Source of the DNA: Archangium sp.
Lineage (GTDB): Bacteria > Myxococcota > Myxococcia > Myxococcales > Myxococcaceae
Direction of reading: 5' to 3'
Assembly: GCA_016793525.1 (NCBI GenBank)
Contig: JAEUJT010000453.1
Location: 1-7,888, forward strand
Length of the DNA stretch: 7,888 bases
Program-made: the position numbers and the translations under genes
Notes under the pieces: generated by a model
What the model was told of the DNA's origin: nothing
Databases searched by the model: none
What the model saw: only the letters and a program-made list of their open reading frames with translations
Part shown: in pieces, positions 1 through 5,492 of the stretch
How positions within the stretch are numbered: the stretch's first letter is position 1
Layout: the number at the start of each line of letters is the position of its first letter

Positions 1-121
1 CTGGCCGAACCCGCAGCCGGCCGTGTTCGGCTACCACGAGGTGTTTCACGTGCTCGTGCTGGTGGCCGCGGCGGCCCACTTCGCGGTGGTGGTGACGGTG
101 CAGTACCGCTTCGAAACCTGA
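1..121 (+). CDS. Hemolysin III / PAQR-family membrane protein, C-terminal fragment
   Basis: Only the last 39 codons are present; the first complete codon is at position 2 and the TGA stop is at 119-121. The peptide begins WPNPQPAVFGYHEVFH and continues into a hydrophobic Val/Ala-rich helix with a further His (residue 26 of the fragment), ending VQYRFET. The FGYHExFH motif followed by a final transmembrane helix with a His near its start is the hallmark of the C-terminus of hemolysin III (YqfA/TrhA-like) proteins. In this superfamily these histidines belong to the putative metal site of a seven-helix inner-membrane protein. The true function of bacterial members is poorly defined; 'hemolysin' is historical. 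The assignment is by motif recall on a short fragment. No convincing hairpin terminator follows the stop. Confidence 0.75.
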   Translation, partial: WPNPQPAVFGYHEVFHVLVLVAAAAHFAVVVTVQYRFET

Positions 122-302
122 ACGCGCTTCGGGCGAGGCGAGTGGGCAGCCGTCGAGCGGACGCGGAGCTCACGCGTCATGCACGACACCGTTCGTGCCG
201 CTGCTGGCGGTGGTCCCTCGGTTGTGCGCGCTCATCGGCCTGCCGGGGGCCGTACGCGATGCGGTGGTAGCGGCGTCGCGCGCATTGGGTACGCTCGGGG
301 GC

Positions 303-1046
303 ATGCCCTCGACCCTCGTCATTGTTCGCCACGGCGAAAGCACCTGGAACGCGAAGAACCTCTTCACCGGTTGGGTCGACGTCGACTTGTCTGAGAAGGG
401 TGAAGCCGAGGCGCGCCACGCGGGGCAGCTGCTGAAGAACGCAGGCGTGCGCTTCGACGTGGCGCACACGTCGCTGCTCACCCGCGCGGTGCGCACCGCG
501 AACCTGGCGCTCGAGGTCTCGGGTCAGGTGTGGCTGCCCGTGTCTCGGAGCTGGCGGCTTAACGAACGCCACTACGGCGGGCTGCAGGGGAAAGACAAAA
601 AGCAGATGACGGAGCAGTACGGCGCCGACCAGGTGAAGAAGTGGCGGCGCAGCTACGACGTGCCGCCGCCGCCGGTTGAGACTGCACACGAACATCACCC
701 GCGCCACGACGCGCGCTACCGGCTGCTCGCCCCCGATGCGCTGCCGGCCTCGGAGTGCCTCAAAGACGTGGTGGCCCGCGTGCTGCCGTACTGGTTCGAC
801 ACCGTCGTTCCCCAGCTGCGCGCCAGAATGAACGTGTTGGTGGTGGCCCACGGGAATTCGCTGCGGGCGCTGGTGAAGCACCTCGAGGGCATCTCCGACG
901 CTGACATCGCCGAGCTCAACATTCCGACCGGCATGCCGCGGCAGTATTCGTTCGACGACGACGCGAGGCTCACGGCTCCACCGAAGTACCTCGATGAAGC
1001 GGCGGCGCACGCAGCGGCGCAGGCGGTGGCGAAGCAAGCGGGGTAG
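303..1046 (+). CDS. gpmA: 2,3-bisphosphoglycerate-dependent phosphoglycerate mutase
   Basis: Cytosolic glycolytic and gluconeogenic enzyme interconverting 3-phosphoglycerate and 2-phosphoglycerate through a phosphohistidine intermediate. The 247-residue product has the usual length of the dPGM family. Visible family features are the RHGES motif with catalytic His10, the following FTGW and DVDLSEKG segments, Arg61 in SLLTRA, the LNERHYGGLQG motif with the acid/base Glu88, and the second histidine motif AHGNSLRAL with His183. The ATG at 303 is chosen because MPSTLVIVRHGES lines up with known N-termini. The frame stays open upstream to at least a GTG at 195, but that 36-residue extension resembles nothing in the family. 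The Shine-Dalgarno match is poor (a G run directly before the start). The Ala/Lys-rich C-terminus matches the variable tail of the family. It stands alone: a 181-bp gap precedes it and a convergent gene follows after 114 bp. No promoter could be assigned. Confidence 0.96.
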   Translation: MPSTLVIVRHGESTWNAKNLFTGWVDVDLSEKGEAEARHAGQLLKNAGVRFDVAHTSLLTRAVRTANLALEVSGQVWLPVSRSWRLNERHYGGLQGKDKKQMTEQYGADQVKKWRRSYDVPPPPVETAHEHHPRHDARYRLLAPDALPASECLKDVVARVLPYWFDTVVPQLRARMNVLVVAHGNSLRALVKHLEGISDADIAELNIPTGMPRQYSFDDDARLTAPPKYLDEAAAHAAAQAVAKQAG

Positions 1047-1160
1047 GTCGTCTCACGGCGGCGGCAGCTCACCGCGCACGAACGCCGCGGTTTGGAACGC
1101 ATGGAGCCGGTGAATGCCCACCAGCAGCGGCACCGGCGCGCCTCGAAAAGAACCCGCGCG

Positions 1161-1574
1161 TTACTCCCCCATGATCTTCACGATGACGCGCTTGCGACGC
1201 TGCCCGTCGAACTCCGCGTAGAAAATCTGCTGCCAGGTGCCGAGGTCGAGCCGCCCCTCGGTCACCGGCACGATGACCTGGTGGTGCATCAGCAGCGACT
1301 TGAGGTGCGCGTCGGCGTTGTCTTCACCGGTGAGGTGGTGCCGGTATTCAGGCTTCGCGGGCGCGAGGTGGTCGAGCCATTTCCAGATGTCTTCGAAGAG
1401 CCCGGGCTCGTCGTCGTTCACATACACACCGGCGGTGATGTGCATCGCCGACACCAACGCCATGCCTTCGGCGATTCGGCTCTTCGTCACCAGCGCCTGA
1501 ACCGTGTCGGTGAGCCGCACCAGCTCGCGCCGCTCCTTGGTCTGGAACCACAGGTACTCAGTCAATGTCTTCAT
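1161..1574 (-). CDS. yjbQ: YjbQ family (UPF0047) protein, secondary thiamine-phosphate synthase-like
   Basis: A 137-residue cytosolic protein of the normal family length. It carries the conserved string [17 protein letters not shown] (residues 43-59), then [10 protein letters not shown] (84-93), [18 protein letters not shown] (107-124) and a basic strand ending [10 protein letters not shown]. These identify UPF0047/YjbQ, in the subgroup that begins with LWFxTxxRRE. Family members form trimers with a histidine-rich pocket; E. coli YjbQ has been linked to weak thiamine-phosphate synthase activity, but the physiological role is unsettled, so the enzymatic name should be held loosely. His45, His80 and His90 are the candidate pocket residues. 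The start ATG (1574-1572) begins [10 protein letters not shown], matching related proteins, but has no well-spaced Shine-Dalgarno. The gene is divergent from the DUF2461 gene across 91 bp and convergent with gpmA. The stop is TAA; the same frame runs on for 35 codons beyond it (see findings). Confidence 0.92.
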   Translation of the reverse strand: MKTLTEYLWFQTKERRELVRLTDTVQALVTKSRIAEGMALVSAMHITAGVYVNDDEPGLFEDIWKWLDHLAPAKPEYRHHLTGEDNADAHLKSLLMHHQVIVPVTEGRLDLGTWQQIFYAEFDGQRRKRVIVKIMGE

Positions 1575-1642
1575 ACGGGTGACCGCGAACCTTCGTCAGC
1601 TCGAGCGCCGAGGTCAACGAGTCGACGCTTCCACCGCTGGTC

Positions 1643-1648
1643 GAGGTG
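1643..1648 (+). promoter_or_regulatory. Candidate ribosome binding site for an upstream TTG start of the DUF2461 gene
   Basis: GAGGTG pairs with six consecutive anti-Shine-Dalgarno bases. It lies eight bases before an in-frame TTG (1657) but 17 before the ATG (1666). If used, the protein would begin three residues earlier. This is sequence matching only; chance matches are common in GC-rich DNA. Confidence 0.35.
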
Positions 1649-1665
1649 GGCAAACGTTGCGCGCC

Positions 1666-2382
1666 ATGACCTCCTTCGAAGGTTTCCCCAAAGGCGGCGT
1701 CGACTTCTTTCGCGCGCTCACGCTCAACCAAGACCGCGAGTGGTTCAAGGCGCACAAAGCCGACTACGAGCAGCTCTGGCACGCGCCCATCACCGCGCTC
1801 ATCGAGACGGTGCACGCGCGGGTGAAGCCGCTCTTCCCCGAGTCAAAGGCCACCAAGCCGAAAGTATTTCGCGTCTACCGCGACGTGCGCTTCAGCAAAG
1901 ACAAGACGCCGTACAAGACCTACGCCGCCGCGATGGTGCCGCTCTTCTCCGGAGCGGGCACCCCCGAGGGCAGCACCGGCTTCTATTGCGAGTTCGGGCT
2001 CGACGGCGCCTTCGCCGCCGCGGGGCGGTGGGCGATGGAAGGCGACGTGCTGCAGCGCTACCGCAAGACCGTGGCCGACGAAAAAACCGGAGCGCCCTTC
2101 GCCGCAGAAGTGAAGCGGCTCGAGAAGGCGGGCTTCGAGCTCTCTTCGTTGGGGAAGCTGACGCGCGTGCCGCCGGCCTTCGACAAGCAGCACCCGCGCG
2201 CTGAGCTCTTGCGGCACAAAGGCTGTGCCTTCGCCTTCCCGAAAATCCCCGAGAAGGACTGGCGCAACGGGAAGAAGCTCACCGACGGGCTCCTCGCGTC
2301 ACTCACGACGTTGGCGCCGACCCTGCGGTGGGTCGACGCGGTGGCGCGGGGCAAGCGACCGGTGCCTCCACGCGCGCGGTGA
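1666..2382 (+). CDS. DUF2461 domain-containing protein (TIGR02453 family)
   Basis: The 238-residue product covers a whole DUF2461 domain, a family of unknown function. Diagnostic segments are the N-terminal FEGFPKGGVDFFRALTLNQD followed by REWFKAHK (residues 4-31), the highly conserved YRDVRFSKDKTPYKT (71-85), and the C-terminal FDKQHPRAELLRHKG (172-186), where family members carry a similar DxxHPR..LLR..K motif. No signal peptide or membrane segment is visible, so it is probably cytosolic. The ATG at 1666 gives MTSFEGF, the usual type of N-terminus. However, a TTG three codons upstream (1657) is preceded by GAGGTG at 1643-1648 with 8-nt spacing, a better ribosome site than the ATG has, so the true start may be 1657, adding three residues. 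It is divergent from yjbQ, and the peroxidase gene begins 49 bp downstream on the same strand, so co-transcription is possible. No biochemical role can be inferred. Confidence 0.92.
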   Translation: MTSFEGFPKGGVDFFRALTLNQDREWFKAHKADYEQLWHAPITALIETVHARVKPLFPESKATKPKVFRVYRDVRFSKDKTPYKTYAAAMVPLFSGAGTPEGSTGFYCEFGLDGAFAAAGRWAMEGDVLQRYRKTVADEKTGAPFAAEVKRLEKAGFELSSLGKLTRVPPAFDKQHPRAELLRHKGCAFAFPKIPEKDWRNGKKLTDGLLASLTTLAPTLRWVDAVARGKRPVPPRAR

Positions 2383-2431
2383 CGTGCGCGAGATTCTAGA
2401 AGCCGTCACGGAGTCTGGGTAAGCAGCGCTG

Positions 2432-3457
2432 ATGCACCCAACTCCCTTTGCTGTTGCGCTCGTGGCCGCCGGCGTCGCGCTGGCTCAGACGCCTCCCCTC
2501 GAGGCCCGCGCGAAGTCGCTCTTCAAGCCGCTGCCGAAACAGTTCGAGTCGAAAGACAACCCCATCACCGCCGACAAGGTGGCGCTGGGCAAGCTGCTCT
2601 ACTTCGACACCCGGCTCTCGAAGAGCCAGACCATTTCCTGCAACAGCTGCCACGACCTGGCGAAGTATGGCGTCGACGGAGAGCCCACCTCGCCGGGCCA
2701 CAAGAAGCAGCGCGGCGGCCGCAACTCGCCCACCGTGTTCAACGCCGGCAACCACATCGCGCAGTTCTGGGACGGCCGCGCCAAAGACCTCGAGGCGCAG
2801 GCCATGGGCCCGGTGCTCAACCCCATCGAGATGGCGCTGCCCGACGCGCACGTGGTGGAGGCGGTGCTCAAGTCGATTCCCGGGTACCCGCCGCTCTTCG
2901 CCAAAGCCTTCCCCGCCGACAAGGAGCCCGTCACCTTCGCCAACATGGCCCGGGCCATCGGCGCGTTTGAGCGCACGTTGGTGACGCCGAGCCGCTTCGA
3001 TGCGTACCTCGCCGGCGACGCCAAGGCGCTGACCGACGCGGAGAAGAAGGGCCTCGACACGTTCATCTCGGTTGGCTGCGTGGCGTGCCACGTGGGCGAA
3101 GGCGTCGGCGGCGGCATGTACCAGCGGCTCGGCTTCGCGGTGCCAGTGGCCAGCCTGAAAGACTTCGGCCGCTTCGACGCCACCAAGGTCGAGGCCGACA
3201 AACACTTCTTCCGCGTGCCGAGCCTGCGCAACGTGGAGAAGACCGCGCCCTACCTGCACGACGGCAGCGTGAAGACGCTCGATGAGATGGTGAAGTTCAT
3301 GGCCAAGTACCAGCTCAACCGCGAGCTGAAGGCCGACGAGGTGACGTCCATCGTGACGTTCCTCAAGTCGCTCACCGGGCCGCTGCCGGTCGCGGCCATC
3401 TCGCCACCGAAGCCGCTCCCCAGCGGCAAAGACACGCCGAAGCCCGACCTGAACTGA
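2432..3457 (+). CDS. Exported di-haem cytochrome c peroxidase (CCP/MauG family)
   Basis: A 341-residue periplasmic protein with a signal peptide of about 18-21 residues (short hydrophobic core, likely cleavage near ALA-QT). Two haem-binding motifs are present: CNSCH (70-74, peroxidatic domain) and CVACH (216-220, electron-accepting domain), spaced as in bacterial CcpA. Other family positions are intact: His90 in the loop after haem 1 (SPGH), RNSPTVFNA (97-105), the inter-haem Trp113 in QFWDGRA, NPIEM with Glu133, and RVPSLRNVEKTAPYLHDG (261-278). Met290 in the segment before YQLN is the likely sixth ligand of the high-potential haem; a Met rather than the Tyr of MauG favours a classical peroxidase. 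It would reduce H2O2 to water using electrons from small c-type cytochromes. After the domain is a Pro/Lys-rich tail (318-341). The start ATG is set by the signal peptide; the Shine-Dalgarno is weak. The ligand assignments rest on recalled alignments. Confidence 0.95.
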   Translation: MHPTPFAVALVAAGVALAQTPPLEARAKSLFKPLPKQFESKDNPITADKVALGKLLYFDTRLSKSQTISCNSCHDLAKYGVDGEPTSPGHKKQRGGRNSPTVFNAGNHIAQFWDGRAKDLEAQAMGPVLNPIEMALPDAHVVEAVLKSIPGYPPLFAKAFPADKEPVTFANMARAIGAFERTLVTPSRFDAYLAGDAKALTDAEKKGLDTFISVGCVACHVGEGVGGGMYQRLGFAVPVASLKDFGRFDATKVEADKHFFRVPSLRNVEKTAPYLHDGSVKTLDEMVKFMAKYQLNRELKADEVTSIVTFLKSLTGPLPVAAISPPKPLPSGKDTPKPDLN

Positions 3458-3468
3458 GCTTCAGGGCG

Positions 3469-3765
3469 TCAGCGACAGGCGCACGCTTCGCACTCGCTCA
3501 GCGTCTTGAACGGCTTGACCCCGTCGCCATCGGCGCAACCGCCCCAGGAGAACCGCGCGCACTGCTTCGCCGACGTGTCGAAGAAGTACGCGTCGATGTT
3601 CGCCTCGCACACGCCGGGGACCGGCCCTCGCTCGCACTGCCGCTGACACGGTGCGCTCGCGCCGCAGCTCAAAGTCCCGAGGAGCCAAACGAACCCCACC
3701 GCCAACCAGGCATGTCGCGTCACGCGCGCACTGTGAACCACGCGACCCGCCCTGCGCAACCTCAC
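3469..3765 (-). CDS. Small exported or lipid-anchored protein with a Kunitz/BPTI-like domain
   Basis: A 98-residue protein: basic N-terminus, hydrophobic helix (residues 20-33), Cys34 after TLS, then a cysteine-rich domain. Cys34 could be a lipidation site, but TLSC is an imperfect lipobox; cleavage after ASA (36-38) by the ordinary signal peptidase is the alternative. The domain spacing C44-8-C53-15-C69-7-C77-14-C92 equals that of bovine pancreatic trypsin inhibitor for the first three intervals, with two extra residues in the fourth. Further matches are Gly51 two before C53, Ala55, YFFD (60-63), and FSWGGC (72-77), corresponding to BPTI FVYGGC. Glu54 occupies the P1 inhibitory position. Cys40 and the terminal C95 and C97 are additional or displaced relative to BPTI. 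The start is GTG at 3765, overlapping the upstream stop as GTGA; an in-frame GTG at 3723 would give a shorter, more typical signal peptide. A protease-inhibitor role is inferred, not shown. Confidence 0.8.
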   Translation of the reverse strand: MRLRRAGRVVHSARVTRHAWLAVGFVWLLGTLSCGASAPCQRQCERGPVPGVCEANIDAYFFDTSAKQCARFSWGGCADGDGVKPFKTLSECEACACR

Positions 3766-5492
3766 CCGCCGTCAGCTGTACCGGCGTCGACGGCGGTGCT
3801 GGTGGGCCCCGCCTCGAGGTCGTCACCGACCAGGTCGCCCGTCGAGCCGAAGCGCTGGGCGAGCAACGTCGCTTCGTGCTCGGTGAGCGAGAGCAGCAGT
3901 CGAACGTTCGACAGGCCCCGCTCGGCCAGCGTCGCGTCGCTCATCGCGCGGCCGACCTTGAGCAGCCCCACGCTCACCTCGGGGTCGAAGGGGTTGACCG
4001 CCAGCGCGTCGGTGTACGCGGTGCGGGCCAGGGCCCAGTCTTTCTTTCGCAGCGCGATGCGCCCGAGGTGCACGTTGGTGCCCGCGGAGCCGGGGTGCGA
4101 TTCGAGCGCGCTCTTCAGCACCTTCAGCGCCTCGTCGAGGCGGCCAACCTCCATCAGGGTCAGCGCGTATTTGTTGCTGATGCTCTCGTACCGCGCGCCC
4201 ACCACGCCCCACGCGCGCTCGTAATACGTCAGCGCCGCGGGTATTCGGTTGCGCTCGCGCAAGACTTCGCCCAAGTGCGCGGCGCGGCGCGCGTCGGGCT
4301 CCTTCACCTCGGCGAAGTCACCGAAGCTGATTTCGCGCTGGGCCTTCGCCTTCTTCGCCCCGTTCTCGGCCGCGAGCTCTTTCTTCTCGTTCGACGACGT
4401 GGGGATGAGCTCCTTCGGGTACGGCTGCTTCTTCAGAAACGCCATCCACCCCTTCTCGAACTCGGGCCACTTCTTGCCGGTGACGCGCTCGACGGCGGCG
4501 CGGTCGCTCAGGCCCTGCGACATGGCGGTGAGCAGCCGCTCGAGCGCGTCGTCGCCATGCTCGGAGCGAATGAGCTGAATGGCGAAAAACACCTCGGCGA
4601 AGGCGGTGGCCGCGTCTTCAGCGGTGGGCAGCAGCGCCATCGACGGGTGCATCTTCTCGAAGGGCACGAGCGCGTTCTTCCGCACCCGGCTGCCGAGTAG
4701 CGCCAGCGTCGACGGCGTCATCGCGCCACCGGCCGGCCCGCGCCACCGCGACTCGAGGTACTTCGCCAGGCCCTCGTGCATCCAAATCGGCACGGTGTTG
4801 CGGCTCTTCCGCGAGACGACGAGGTGCGTGTACTCGTGCGCCAGTGTGTCGAGCCAGTCGTAGCCGTGCACCACGGCCTTGGGGCTGGTCACCATGAGCT
4901 TGTTGAACTTGCAGATGGCGATGGTGCCGGTGGTGCGAATGGCCTCTTTGGAGAGCGTCGATACCTTCGACAGCTCCGACGCGTTGTTGATGATTTCGAC
5001 CCGAATTTTGCCCGGCGGCGCGTAGCCGAGGTCGTGCATGAGCGCGGTGCGAATGTCTTCGAGCGCGTCGAGCGCCCACGGCACCAGCACCGCGTCTTTC
5101 CCCGGCGGGGTGAGAAGAATGAAGTGCGCCGATTCGTGCCGTTCGTGCTTCTCGACGATGCGCTGCGTGTCTTTGGCGAGGCGCAGCCAGCTGCCCGGCT
5201 TGTCACCCACTCCGGCGCGGGTGAGCTCGTCGATGGCCAGCGCGTAGTCACCTTCTTCGAAGGCGATGCGGCCGCGGTAGTAGCGCACCGGCTCGACGTC
5301 GTGCGGCGCGATGCGCTCGAGCTCGACCAGCTCGGCCTTGGCACCCTCGGCGTCCCAGTCGTCGAGGAGCTGGTCGATGTTTTGAATGCGCGCCTTCGCC
5401 TCGCCCTTGAGCTCGGGCAGCTGCACGTCGGCGGGCTCGTTCAGCCCGGCATCGGCGGCCAAGGCCAGCGCGAGGAGAAAAGCCGGCGTCAT
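3762..5492 (-). CDS. Exported TPR protein with peptidase-MA-type zinc metallopeptidase domain
   Basis: A 576-residue protein. Residues 1-15 form a short signal peptide (MTPAFLLALALAADAG), placing it in the periplasm or beyond. An N-terminal helical, TPR-like region (about 33-92) precedes a gluzincin-type catalytic domain (about 120-355). That domain has the zinc motif HEYTH (His219, Glu220, His223) and, 17 residues on, IWMHEGLAKYLES with Glu240 as probable third ligand; this pair is typical of the peptidase MA-like family (PF13485). A Lys/Glu-rich linker (about 366-388) leads to a second block of TPR repeats (about 403-505), of which residues 471-504 are the clearest. The acidic, Thr/Ala-rich tail has no recognised domain. 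All catalytic residues are present, so activity is expected, but the substrate is unknown. ATG 5492-5490 is supported by AGGAG eight bases upstream and a 4-bp overlap with the preceding stop. It is the middle gene of a coupled three-gene set. Confidence 0.9.
   Translation of the reverse strand: MTPAFLLALALAADAGLNEPADVQLPELKGEAKARIQNIDQLLDDWDAEGAKAELVELERIAPHDVEPVRYYRGRIAFEEGDYALAIDELTRAGVGDKPGSWLRLAKDTQRIVEKHERHESAHFILLTPPGKDAVLVPWALDALEDIRTALMHDLGYAPPGKIRVEIINNASELSKVSTLSKEAIRTTGTIAICKFNKLMVTSPKAVVHGYDWLDTLAHEYTHLVVSRKSRNTVPIWMHEGLAKYLESRWRGPAGGAMTPSTLALLGSRVRKNALVPFEKMHPSMALLPTAEDAATAFAEVFFAIQLIRSEHGDDALERLLTAMSQGLSDRAAVERVTGKKWPEFEKGWMAFLKKQPYPKELIPTSSNEKKELAAENGAKKAKAQREISFGDFAEVKEPDARRAAHLGEVLRERNRIPAALTYYERAWGVVGARYESISNKYALTLMEVGRLDEALKVLKSALESHPGSAGTNVHLGRIALRKKDWALARTAYTDALAVNPFDPEVSVGLLKVGRAMSDATLAERGLSNVRLLLSLTEHEATLLAQRFGSTGDLVGDDLEAGPTSTAVDAGTADGG

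Noticed and set aside
177..1037. 286-codon open frame opposite gpmA
   Set aside because: The + strand encodes an unambiguous phosphoglycerate mutase; the antisense product is Arg/His/Val-rich without motifs.
1589..1617. TTGACC on the minus strand (1617-1612) in the divergent yjbQ/DUF2461 gap, considered as a -35 box for yjbQ
   Set aside because: No acceptable -10 element at 16-18 bp spacing (GAAGGT is a poor match), and the leader would be only a few bases long.
1092..2204. 370-codon open frame on the + strand across yjbQ and the DUF2461 gene
   Set aside because: Arg/His/Pro-rich translation typical of an off-frame reading of GC-rich coding DNA; it overlaps two recognisable families in other frames.
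3448..3465. Inverted repeat CCTGAA/TTCAGG with a 6-base loop between the convergent peroxidase and Kunitz-like genes, considered as a bidirectional terminator
   Set aside because: The stem is only six base pairs, overlaps the peroxidase stop codon, and has no T-run on either side; a match this short arises by chance.
3651..4700. 349-codon open frame opposite the metallopeptidase gene
   Set aside because: Antisense shadow: composition dominated by Arg, Leu, Val and His, no recognisable domain, and the other strand encodes a clear zinc peptidase.
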